9,730 nucleotides of DNA from Chamaesiphon sp. (GCA_026786125.1 JAJAYU010000407.1:1-9730); one strand, 5' to 3'. Shown: positions 1 to 5,465, counted from the stretch's first letter. Notes: a model not told the origin generated them from the sequence alone. Made by a program: numbers and translations.

Positions 1-1
1 C

Positions 2-139
2 GGTCGAACTTCTCAAGAAATTAGTCTAGAAATTGACCATATTCTCCCATTTTCTCAAGGTGGGAGTAATGACCCTGATAATTTACAGACTCTTTGCAGA
101 GACTGTAATCGAGGAAAAGGTGCACGCAACTTAAGCTAG
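2..139 (+). CDS. HNH endonuclease, C-terminal fragment (5' end outside window)
   Basis: The open frame enters from the left edge and ends at TAG 137-139, giving 45 visible residues. They carry the signature of the HNH nuclease fold: the core [11 protein letters not shown] (the Asp-His pair being the catalytic core), then NLQTLC, a second cysteine in RDCN, and a final RGK. The Cys-x-x-Cys pair probably belongs to the zinc-binding knuckle seen in many HNH domains, whose other cysteines would lie upstream. In this family the motif normally sits at the C-terminus of small stand-alone endonucleases, as here. Nothing in the visible part distinguishes a housekeeping nuclease from one linked to a mobile element or a defence system. 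The 5' part and the gene's partners are not visible. The Ycf35-like remnant lies downstream on the opposite strand. Confidence 0.85.
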   Translation, partial: GRTSQEISLEIDHILPFSQGGSNDPDNLQTLCRDCNRGKGARNLS

Positions 140-164
140 ATTTATCTTCTAGAAGATGGGCATT

Positions 165-332
165 GCCCACGATGTATTTTTGGTCGATCGAATTGCTCGA
201 CTCAGTTTGATTGTGCTTTTTGGTAACGCCCCAGAGGTCAGCGATAAGGTCAAAAGAACCATCGCTGTCGCGAGACCAGCCTAAATCGTATTCGCCTTCT
301 AAGATGGCTACGATGAGGGCAATTGGCAACAT
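165..332 (-). pseudogene. Remnant of a Ycf35-like (DUF1257) gene
   Basis: Read on the minus strand, this stretch encodes about 50 residues resembling the C-terminal half of cyanobacterial and plastid Ycf35. It contains VAILEGEYDLGW, then DGSFDLIADLWGV, KKHNQTE and IDQKY. I recognise these motifs from memory; no alignment was run. The normal N-terminal half of the roughly 120-residue family (starting with a SHFST-type motif) is absent: upstream DNA is the start of the Uma2 gene, with no matching frame. After about residue IVGN the similarity is lost, although the frame stays open into the HNH coding region on the other strand. I read it as a truncated leftover copy rather than a working gene. 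It could be expressed as a short open frame starting at the ATG at 332, but there is no ribosome site or family start to support that. Confidence 0.6.
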
Positions 333-370
333 CGAGCCTTGAGGCATAATATAAGTAAGACTTTTGGAGC

Positions 371-949
371 ATGTCACAAATGGTTCAGACACCAGTTAGA
401 CAAATCACCCTAGCAGAGTTCTTGGAGCTGCCAGATACGAAGCCAGCTAGTGAGTATATCGATGGTGAAGTTATTCAGAAACCTATGCCTCAAACTCAAC
501 ATAGTGTTATTCAGGGTCGTTTGTTCTTAGAACTTACTCTTGCGTGGAGAGAAACAGAGGTAGCTCAAGCCTTTCCCGAACTTCGGTGTACTTTTGGAGG
601 GCGAGCTGTTGTGCCTGATGTGGTGGTTTTTGAAGAGGCTAATATTTCTTATGATGAGAATGGGGATATTCAAAATGTCGTTAGTATTCCACCTGATTGG
701 ACTATAGAAATACTTTCTCCCGAACAAAGTACTACTAGGGTTCTAAAGAATATTAGTCACTGTTTGGCTCATGGAACACAAATGGGCTGGTTAATCGATC
801 CTAACGATCGATCTATCTTTATATGTATGCCCGATCGCACTTTCCAAATTATCGATGAGCCTACTACCCTTCTCCCAGTACCAGCATTTGCCGCAACAAT
901 CGAGCTGACAGTCGCACAGATATTTAGCTGGATCAAGAAAAAGAACTAG
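371..949 (+). CDS. Uma2-family PD-(D/E)xK endonuclease
   Basis: The 192-residue protein has the usual Uma2 (DUF820) length and order. The N-terminal signature SEYIDGEVI with HS.IQ lies around residues 27-48, the first acidic residue in VVPDVVVF (D83), the second in DWTIEILSP (E113), a lysine in VLKNI (K126) where the nuclease lysine is expected, and the family block GWLIDP at 139-144. These are the residues expected of an active PD-(D/E)xK nuclease fold. Uma2 proteins are very numerous in cyanobacteria, often in dozens of copies, and their biological role is not settled; links to mobile DNA have been suggested. The start at 371 is followed by a second ATG three codons later (380), which could also be used. 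No strong Shine-Dalgarno sequence is visible. A repeat with two hairpins follows the stop codon. Confidence 0.9.
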   Translation: MSQMVQTPVRQITLAEFLELPDTKPASEYIDGEVIQKPMPQTQHSVIQGRLFLELTLAWRETEVAQAFPELRCTFGGRAVVPDVVVFEEANISYDENGDIQNVVSIPPDWTIEILSPEQSTTRVLKNISHCLAHGTQMGWLIDPNDRSIFICMPDRTFQIIDEPTTLLPVPAFAATIELTVAQIFSWIKKKN

Positions 950-956
950 ATTTTTT

Positions 957-1003
957 AGTCTGCGTAGGCAGACTTTGCATCACTAGCAGCGGTTTTAACC
1001 GCT
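957..1003. repeat. Double-hairpin intergenic repeat
   Basis: Two perfect short hairpins lie side by side. The first has stem AGTCTGC/GCAGACT at 957-963 and 968-974 with a 4-base loop GTAG. The second has stem AGCGGTT/AACCGCT at 988-994 and 997-1003 with a 2-base loop. A run of six T precedes the first hairpin (951-956), so on the minus strand it is followed by A rather than U, and on the plus strand only TTT follows. It is therefore a weak terminator for the Uma2 gene. Paired hairpins of this style recur between genes in cyanobacterial genomes (from memory), so I call it a dispersed repeat that may also help end Uma2 transcription. The rest of 950-1115 holds no open frame or clear promoter. 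Confidence 0.6.
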
Positions 1004-1115
1004 GAGAACATCAGAAAAGAACTAAATTTCAGATAATCGGTTATCAACACAATCCTCACCAGTCGCCAACAAGTTACCATAGATACATGTAAAGTGATGC
1101 TAGTGGAATAACGAT

Positions 1116-1790
1116 ATGGTTCAGTCCCAATATTCAGGCGGCGGGGATAGCTACTACCGGACTCCACCCCCAGATTTACCCTCATTATTGTTAAAAGAGC
1201 GGATTGTCTACATGGGAGGCCCCTTAGTCTCCTCCGATGACTACAAACGGCAGATGGGCTACGATCCAACCAAATTGTTGATCGCCCAATTGTTGTACCT
1301 CCAGTTTGATAATCCCGAAAAACCGATTTATTTCTATATCAACTCGACTGGGACATCTTGGTATACAGGCGACTCGATCGGGTTTGAAACCGAAGCCTTC
1401 GCGATTTGCGATACTCTGGGCTATATTAAGCCACCTGTACATACGATTTGTATCGGACAGGCAATGGGCACAGCCGCGATGATTTTGGCCGCAGGGACGA
1501 AAGGTTGTCGGGCAAGTCTCCCCCACGCGACGATCGTCCTCAACCAGCCCCGTAGTGGCGCACAGGGTCAAGCCAGCGACATTCAGATTCGGGCGAAAGA
1601 AGTCCTAGACAACAAAGCTGCGATCTTGGATATTTTCGCTCACAGTACTGGACAACCAGCGGAGAAAATCGCCAAAGATACCGATCGGATGTTGTACATG
1701 ACTCCCACCGAAGCCAAAGAGTACGGCATCATCGATATCGTTCTCAATAGTGCCAAAGATCTACCAACTGCGATTCCAGTCTTAGTTTAA
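1116..1790 (+). CDS. clpR: ClpR-type inactive Clp protease core subunit
   Basis: The 224-residue protein matches cyanobacterial ClpR along its length: YRTPPPDLPSLLLKERIVY near residues 14-32, then INSTGTSWYTGD at 75-86, followed by GFETEAFAICDT. Relative to a catalytic ClpP the loop after the oxyanion strand is about nine residues longer, as is typical of ClpR. All three catalytic positions are lost: Ser becomes Gly118 (in IGQAMG), His becomes Asn143 (VLNQP), Asp becomes Met192 (DTDRM). It therefore should not cleave peptides. In cyanobacteria ClpR forms a mixed ring with ClpP3 that partners ClpC in the cytoplasm (established knowledge). It is first of three same-strand clp genes and followed after 123 bp by a second inactive paralogue. 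The ATG at 1116 gives the family N-terminus; only a weak purine-rich stretch (GTGGA) precedes it. Confidence 0.95.
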   Translation: MVQSQYSGGGDSYYRTPPPDLPSLLLKERIVYMGGPLVSSDDYKRQMGYDPTKLLIAQLLYLQFDNPEKPIYFYINSTGTSWYTGDSIGFETEAFAICDTLGYIKPPVHTICIGQAMGTAAMILAAGTKGCRASLPHATIVLNQPRSGAQGQASDIQIRAKEVLDNKAAILDIFAHSTGQPAEKIAKDTDRMLYMTPTEAKEYGIIDIVLNSAKDLPTAIPVLV

Positions 1791-1822
1791 ATGGACTTAG
1801 GATTGTGAATTAAATAACCTGC

Positions 1823-1894
1823 GTAGGTTGGGTAGAGCGATCGCGAAACCCAACAATCTAGAAATGTTGGGTTTCATTCTTCAACCCAACCTAC
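1823..1894. repeat. Palindromic repeat with HIP1 octamer inside the clp cluster
   Basis: A long interrupted hairpin fills most of the gap between the first two clp genes. The outer arms GTAGGTTGGGT (1823-1833) and ACCCAACCTAC (1884-1894) pair perfectly over 11 bp. The inner sequences GAAACCCAACA (1845-1855) and TGTTGGGTTTC (1865-1875) also pair over 11 bp around a 9-base loop. Both arms contain the word AACCCAAC or its complement, so all four sub-arms are related. The HIP1 octamer GCGATCGC sits at 1837-1844 between outer and inner stem on the left. The architecture is that of a small dispersed palindromic element, a type common between cyanobacterial genes. In the clp transcript it would fold into a strong structure ending 19 nt before the next start codon; there is no U-tract, so termination is unlikely. 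Confidence 0.75.
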
Positions 1895-1913
1895 AATCCT
1901 ATCCCCCTACATC

Positions 1914-2567
1914 ATGTCTATCGATCGAATCTTAAAAGTCCCCTACAACATTCCTGGGAGTACTTATTGGCAGTGGGTGAATATCTACACGCGAATGAGC
2001 CAGGATCGGATCATCTTTCTCGATCGACCGATTACCGATGGATTGGCAAATAGTATGGTGTCATCATTGCTATATCTAGAGTCAGTCGATAATACCAAAC
2101 CAATTTATCTATATATCAATTCTCTTGGCGATCCTGTCGCGGCGGGGATGGCAAATATGGATGCGGGGATGATGTCGGTGATGGCTGGATTGGCGATCTA
2201 CGACACCATTAAGCATATCAAGTCTGAGGTATATACGATCTGTCTCGGTCAAGCAATGGGGATTGCCACACTGCTACTATCGGCTGGTAGTCCAGGTAAA
2301 CGTGCGAGTCTACCTCATGCCAATATCGGCTTGATGCCTGCCCGTGCAGGTACTAGAGGACAAGCCTCGGACATCATCATCAATGCTGCTCAAGTCTTGT
2401 CAAAAAAGACCGATATCATTGATGTGTTTTCCAAGACAACTGGACAAACACCCGAAAAGATCGAGCAAGACAGCGAGCGAATGTTCTATATGACAGCCCA
2501 TGAAGCGAAAGAATATGGACTAATCGATCGAGTCTTGGAAAGCTCGAAGGAACTTCCGACTCTATAG
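1914..2567 (+). CDS. ClpP/ClpR-like subunit, catalytically inactive, mosaic of ClpP3 and ClpR traits
   Basis: The 217-residue protein has the full Clp protease subunit fold but no catalytic residue: the Ser position is Gly116 (LGQAMG), His is Met141 (IGLMP), and Asp is Met190 (DSERM). Residues 1-75 resemble the ClpP3 gene downstream (PGS..W.NIY.R..., KPIYLYINS), and KHIKSEV at 100-106 still does. From residue 110 it resembles the ClpR gene upstream: GQAMG, RASLPHA, GQASDI, then EAKEYGLID, and a C-terminal KELPTL. Between them the region after the oxyanion strand is about 14 residues longer than in ClpP3 and reads as three heptapeptides starting at residues 77, 84 and 91. It probably acts as a structural subunit of the ClpP3/R ring (inference). 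The ATG at 1914 gives an N-terminus parallel to ClpP3; no Shine-Dalgarno is visible. The standard cyanobacterial set has one clpR beside clpP3, so this looks like an extra paralogue. Confidence 0.88.
   Translation: MSIDRILKVPYNIPGSTYWQWVNIYTRMSQDRIIFLDRPITDGLANSMVSSLLYLESVDNTKPIYLYINSLGDPVAAGMANMDAGMMSVMAGLAIYDTIKHIKSEVYTICLGQAMGIATLLLSAGSPGKRASLPHANIGLMPARAGTRGQASDIIINAAQVLSKKTDIIDVFSKTTGQTPEKIEQDSERMFYMTAHEAKEYGLIDRVLESSKELPTL
2142..2204 (+). repeat. Threefold 21-bp in-frame repeat in the middle clp gene
   Basis: Three consecutive 21-nt blocks (2142-2162, 2163-2183, 2184-2204) encode AGMANMD, then AGMMSVM, then AGLAIYD. The canonical ClpP sequence has a single such block (AGMAIYD in the neighbouring ClpP3 at residues 76-82). 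The first two blocks share an identical 9-base start, GCGGGGATG. The third has drifted at wobble positions but keeps the Ala-Gly and Asp ends. The 14 extra residues thus equal exactly two extra heptapeptides, which suggests tandem duplication of a 21-bp unit. How old the event is cannot be told from one sequence. Confidence 0.55.
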
Positions 2568-2581
2568 ATTGAGGTCAATCT

Positions 2582-2616
2582 AACTCCCAACTCCTAACTC
2601 CCAACTCCTAACTCCT
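2582..2616 (+). repeat. STRR array, five AACTCCY heptads, abutting the clpP3 start
   Basis: Five perfect 7-bp units, alternating AACTCCC and AACTCCT (C,T,C,T,T), run without a gap from 2582 to 2616. The next base is the A of the clpP3 ATG at 2617. The array therefore occupies the whole ribosome-binding window and leaves no Shine-Dalgarno motif there. Heptameric short tandem repeats of this kind are well known from cyanobacterial intergenic DNA. A small hairpin, GATTGA/TCAATC (2567-2580), lies just before it and overlaps the last base of the upstream stop codon. Confidence 0.85.
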
Positions 2617-3219
2617 ATGTCAATCGGCGTACCTAGCGTTCCTTATCGTCTCCCTGGTAGTTCTAATGAACAGTGGATCAATATCTATGATCGATTATTC
2701 CGCGAGCGGATTATCTTCATGTTTGAGGAAGTCGATGGAAATATGGCTAATGCGATCGTCGCATACATGCTATATCTAGATTCTGAAGACTCCAGCAAGC
2801 CAATCTATATTTATATCAATTCCCCTGGTGGTGAAATCACGGCGGGAATGGCCATCTATGACACGATCCAACACATCAAGTCAGAAGTTGTGACGATCTG
2901 CGTCGGATTAGCGGCTTCAATGGGTGCTTTTTTACTAGCTGCTGGTAGCCCTGGTAAACGCTTAGCATTGCCCCATGCACGGATCATGATCCACCAACCC
3001 TTGGGTGGCACTGGACGGATGCAAGCATCGGATATCCAGATCGAAGCCAAGCATATCTTGGAAACTCGGACGTTGCTCAATCAATTGATGGCTGATAAAT
3101 CTGGTCAAACTTTGGAGCAAATCGAGAAAGATACCGATCGAGATAACTTCATGTCAGCGGCGGAAGCAATGGCTTATGGGCTAATCGATAAAGTTGTCGA
3201 AACTGCCAATGTTCGCTAA
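2617..3219 (+). CDS. clpP3: ClpP3-type catalytic Clp protease subunit
   Basis: The 200-residue serine protease subunit keeps the complete triad: Ser101 in GLAASMGAF, His126 in MIHQP, and Asp176 in DTDRDNF. It also has the oxyanion strand INSPGG at 68-72, and [12 protein letters not shown] typical of active ClpP. The N-terminal [13 protein letters not shown] matches the cyanobacterial ClpP3 type and has no propeptide. In cyanobacteria ClpP3 supplies the active sites of the mixed ClpP3/R core used with the ClpC unfoldase (established knowledge); paralogue numbering here is by resemblance plus position next to clpR. It lies 49 bp after the inactive paralogue, probably in the same transcript. One oddity is [10 protein letters not shown] at 32-41, where the family usually has a LGQ-like turn, near the predicted axial and hydrophobic-pocket side. 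Translation start is set directly against a heptad array. Confidence 0.93.
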   Translation: MSIGVPSVPYRLPGSSNEQWINIYDRLFRERIIFMFEEVDGNMANAIVAYMLYLDSEDSSKPIYIYINSPGGEITAGMAIYDTIQHIKSEVVTICVGLAASMGAFLLAAGSPGKRLALPHARIMIHQPLGGTGRMQASDIQIEAKHILETRTLLNQLMADKSGQTLEQIEKDTDRDNFMSAAEAMAYGLIDKVVETANVR

Positions 3220-3249
3220 TTTCAATTGCAGTCTGCTTTTCGATTGAAA
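3220..3249 (+). other. Small hairpin after clpP3
   Basis: TTTCAAT (3220-3226) pairs perfectly with ATTGAAA (3243-3249) directly after the clpP3 stop codon. No U-run follows, so it is more likely to protect the 3' end or to be incidental than to terminate on its own. Confidence 0.3.
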
Positions 3250-3260
3250 CTAAATTATTT

Positions 3261-3314
3261 AAAAATCGTCCCTGTCTTTAAATTGGTGAAAACATTTTAA
3301 GTGCAGGGATTTTT
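3261..3314 (+). terminator. Possible terminator of the clp cluster
   Basis: AAAAATC-GT-CCCTG (3261-3274) pairs with CAGGGATTTTT (3304-3314): 11 base pairs with a 2-base bulge and a long loop of about 29 bases. The 3' arm ends in five U, giving an A-tract, stem and U-tract layout. It lies 42 bp after the last clp gene and no other strong candidate is seen. The long loop and the modest GC part of the stem keep the call tentative. Confidence 0.4.
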
Positions 3315-3605
3315 GGTGACTATTACTCGATCAAGCTAGTTCATTAAAACTACTATTTTGATTTTCGATGAGTTAATGTAACATTCGTCACAAAAACCCT
3401 GGCATTATTTAATCAATACATAAACTAAATTTGGATCTTGCTGCTGTACTGATGCTCTAAAGTTCAAAAATCTATATATACTGTATATAACTTAGGATCT
3501 TCTCGACAAGTTAACACTATATGTAGATGTGATTTCAATCTAATTAGTGGAGATTAAAGTTCTAAATAAATAGTACTTGTTTATTAGTATTTTAGCGGGA
3601 TTGGA
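3315..3605. other. AT-rich intergenic region without a recognisable gene
   Basis: About 290 bp of AT-rich DNA lies between the clp terminator candidate and the next gene. No open frame of useful length was found on the plus strand: the ATG triplets met here are followed by stops within a few codons. A perfect 7-1-7 inverted repeat, TATATAC-T-GTATATA, sits at 3475-3489. The region presumably holds the promoter of the downstream gene, but several AT-rich hexamers compete and no -35/-10 pair stands out. No tRNA or known small RNA was recognised. Confidence 0.5.
3475..3489. promoter_or_regulatory. Perfect AT-rich palindrome, possible operator
   Basis: TATATAC and GTATATA flank a single central T, making a perfect 15-bp dyad about 190 bp before the ATG at 3669. 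It could be a dimeric regulator site or part of an AT-rich promoter. In DNA of this composition an alternating TA palindrome can arise by chance, and no known cyanobacterial consensus (NtcA, LexA, Fur) fits. Confidence 0.2.
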
Positions 3606-3668
3606 TTGAAAATCTACAACAACTCTAAAGTCAATTACGCGATAGGGGCATCAAGGATCGAGCTTTCC

Positions 3669-4334
3669 ATGAGTCAGTTTAATCAACAATTTATTACATT
3701 AATAATCGATCGATATGGTCTAGAGCTTGATGATGAGCATATCGATAGTGTTGTTGCGACTTGGATTGGGCAATACGATCGAGGATGGATTGTCAAAGCG
3801 ATCGTCGAATCTCTGCATCGAGGACGCTACAAAATTAAATCTGTCGATAGTATTCTCAGTGGCTGGCAGCGATCTGGCAAGCTATCTTACAACTTTCCGC
3901 CGGAATTCGAGCGAGAAATTCTCCAAGATTTGCCAACGATTAGCGATATAGCAGAAGTTCAATCCCCACCAATATTGTCACAATTAGACGATCCAGGTCC
4001 AGTGATCCAATTTCTCGGGTTGAGTAGCGAACAGCTCAATCCAGAAGAGTCAGCACCGTTTCCGCATCGCGATCGAGCTATTCCCACTTTACAGCCACCA
4101 ACACTAGATAAGCGCACAACCTTGCCGCGAACAGAGCTAGATCCTCCATTTCGCTCCGAGCCACTATCAGTAGCAAGTTTCAAGGGCGCAGAGGATCTAA
4201 AGCCCAATCAACTTAATCCTCACGCCAAGTTTCAGTTATTTCATACGCTCAGAGCGATCATTACGCCGAATAATCTTCCAGCAGCCGAATTTGATGATCT
4301 AGATCCGCCGTCTTACTCAACTGATCTTGCTTAG
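3669..4334 (+). CDS. Cyanobacterial protein of unknown function
   Basis: From the ATG at 3669 the protein has 221 residues. The first 85 form a compact, probably helical domain with LIIDRYGL, then W..QYDRGWIVKAIVESLHRGRYKIKSV split over 32-59, and ILSGWQRSGKL, ending in FPPEFEREIL. I recognise this pattern from unnamed cyanobacterial proteins but know no function for it. Residues 95-185 are rich in Pro, Ser, Asp and Glu and look disordered. A short ordered-looking segment, FQLFHTLRAIITP (188-200), precedes an acidic tail. The layout suggests a small folded domain, a flexible linker and a C-terminal docking peptide (inference). The frame is open back to a TTG at 3606, adding 21 residues; I prefer the ATG because the conserved part begins just after it and an AAGGA lies about 13 nt upstream. 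There are no membrane segments or signal peptide. Confidence 0.75.
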   Translation: MSQFNQQFITLIIDRYGLELDDEHIDSVVATWIGQYDRGWIVKAIVESLHRGRYKIKSVDSILSGWQRSGKLSYNFPPEFEREILQDLPTISDIAEVQSPPILSQLDDPGPVIQFLGLSSEQLNPEESAPFPHRDRAIPTLQPPTLDKRTTLPRTELDPPFRSEPLSVASFKGAEDLKPNQLNPHAKFQLFHTLRAIITPNNLPAAEFDDLDPPSYSTDLA

Positions 4335-4348
4335 TTTTGGAGTTTTTG

Positions 4349-4382
4349 CTGGGGAAACTGGGGACTAGGATACGGGGAGACT
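4349..4382. repeat. G-rich short repeat stretch
   Basis: Two copies of CTGGGGA (4349-4355 and 4358-4364) are followed by ACGGGGAGACT (4372-4382). The last word recurs exactly at 9032-9042, and CTGGGGA recurs at 9049-9055, so both places carry the same degenerate short-repeat family. Confidence 0.5.
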
Positions 4383-4398
4383 TGCTGCTAGCCCAGAT

Positions 4399-4419
4399 CC
4401 TAAAGCCTAAACTCTAAAG
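4399..4419. repeat. STRR array of three YCTAAAS heptads
   Basis: Three contiguous 7-bp units, CCTAAAG, CCTAAAC and TCTAAAG, lie in the gap between the convergent hypothetical gene and the pseudouridine synthase gene. They differ in sequence from the array 5 bp further on. Confidence 0.55.
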
Positions 4420-4424
4420 CATTA

Positions 4425-4459
4425 TTCACTATCCACTATTCACCATCCACTATCCACTA
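4425..4459. repeat. STRR array of five TYCACYA heptads
   Basis: Five contiguous heptads (TTCACTA, TCCACTA, TTCACCA, TCCACTA, TCCACTA) cover 35 bp, the same unit length and copy number as the array before clpP3 but a different word. The array lies 8 bp beyond the 3' end of the minus-strand pseudouridine synthase gene. Thirteen bases spanning the third and fourth units (4438-4450) recur inverted at 6977-6989. Confidence 0.8.
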
Positions 4460-4467
4460 ATTCCTAA

Positions 4468-5451
4468 TTAGCGATTTCTAAGTACTTGTAATAGGGTGAG
4501 AAAATAAGCGGGAATGGGTGCTTCGGCACTGATCGGTTCGCCTGTGATTGGATGAATTAGATCTAGGTGCCAAGCGTGGAGAGCTTGCCCTGGGAGCTTG
4601 ACACCGATCGATCGACCCGTACCATAGACAGGATCGCCGACGATCGGATGACCTATTTTGGTGGCGTGGATTCGGATCTGATGGGTTCTACCAGTTTCGA
4701 GCTGGAATTTGAGCAGGCTGAAGCTACGAAGTCTCTCCTCGATTTGCCAATGGGTAACAGCAGATTTACCACCTTGAGCGATCGGTAGCACTGTATTTTT
4801 CTGCCGATCAACTGGATGACGACCGACGGGGAGATCGATCGTGCCGCTATCGACCTTTGGTGTGCCGTAGACTACGCCCAAATACTCGCGTCGAGCAGTT
4901 TTAGCCTGAAGCTGTAATTGGAGGTGCTGGTGGGCAAAATCGGTCTTGGCGACCACCATTGCTCCAGTGGTATCTTTGTCTAAACGGTGAACGATGCCAG
5001 GACGCTGAACACCGCCGATGCTGGAAAGGGGGCAATGGGCGAGTAAGGCGTGAACTAGAGTACCTGTATCGTGTCCAGCCGATGGATGAACTACCATTCC
5101 GGCGGGTTTATTAACGACGATTAGTTGTTCGTCTTCGTAGAGGATATCCAGAGGGATCGGTTCAGGGATCAGATCGAGTGTCGTTGGCGATGGTATTGAT
5201 ACCGACAACCTGTCGCCAGGTTTTAATCTATACTTCTTGTCAGTGCAAATCTGGGTGGATATTTGACTATGGATTTGAACCTGCCCTTGGGCAATCAATT
5301 TTTGCCAGCGAGAGCGGGAAAAGTCTGGCAATTGAGCTGCTAACCAAAGATCGAGCCGAGGTTCGGTACCATCGTTGGCTGCAAAAATTAATTCAATTAA
5401 TTGATTTTCAACTGGCAAATTATTTATCTCAACTACATTCACTAAATTCAT
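4468..5451 (-). CDS. RluA/RluD-family 23S rRNA pseudouridine synthase
   Basis: The 327-residue protein has an N-terminal S4 RNA-binding domain (about residues 31-90, with RLDLWLA, SRSRWQKLI and LKPGD) followed by the pseudouridine synthase domain (about 100-315). The latter shows LYEDEQLIVVNKPAGMVVHP, the catalytic motif HRLDKDTTG at 155-163 with catalytic Asp158, TARREYLGVVYG, ETGRTHQIRIH at 252-262, and HPIVGDPVYG. S4 plus this synthase domain and length fit RluD, which isomerises uridines in helix 69 of 23S rRNA; RluC-like specificity cannot be excluded from sequence. The enzyme acts in the cytoplasm on rRNA during ribosome assembly. The start at 5451 leaves about 28 residues before the S4 domain and no later in-frame ATG exists before residue 119, so it is the best choice. 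Its start is only 14 bp from the divergent K+ channel gene. Confidence 0.93.
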   Translation of the reverse strand: MNLVNVVEINNLPVENQLIELIFAANDGTEPRLDLWLAAQLPDFSRSRWQKLIAQGQVQIHSQISTQICTDKKYRLKPGDRLSVSIPSPTTLDLIPEPIPLDILYEDEQLIVVNKPAGMVVHPSAGHDTGTLVHALLAHCPLSSIGGVQRPGIVHRLDKDTTGAMVVAKTDFAHQHLQLQLQAKTARREYLGVVYGTPKVDSGTIDLPVGRHPVDRQKNTVLPIAQGGKSAVTHWQIEERLRSFSLLKFQLETGRTHQIRIHATKIGHPIVGDPVYGTGRSIGVKLPGQALHAWHLDLIHPITGEPISAEAPIPAYFLTLLQVLRNR

Positions 5452-5465
5452 CTAAATTGATCGTT

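Noticed and set aside
951..974. First hairpin of the double-hairpin repeat as a strong terminator for the Uma2 gene
   Set aside because: The T-run lies before the hairpin on the + strand and only three T follow it, so a standard terminator layout is lacking.
955..1269. Minus-strand frame of 104 codons before and within clpR
   Set aside because: Covers the hairpin repeat and the start of clpR in antisense, with no recognisable protein features.
1224..1571. Minus-strand frame of 115 codons inside clpR
   Set aside because: Antisense shadow of a gene with clear full-length family similarity; its product shows no recognisable motif.
2582..2616. Regular repeats considered as a CRISPR-like array
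   Set aside because: Units are 7 bp with no spacers; they fit cyanobacterial STRR, and no cas gene is present.
3606..3668. TTG-initiated extension of the unknown-function protein
   Set aside because: Possible, but a TTG start is less likely than the ATG at 3669, which directly precedes the conserved-looking head domain; kept only as an alternative.
4567..4788. Plus-strand frame of 73 codons within the pseudouridine synthase gene
   Set aside because: Antisense shadow of conserved synthase sequence, including the TGRTHQIRIH region.
5178..5465. 96-codon in-frame extension upstream of the K+ channel ATG
   Set aside because: It is fully antisense to the pseudouridine synthase gene, has no resemblance to Kir N-termini, and the protein from 5466 already has family length.
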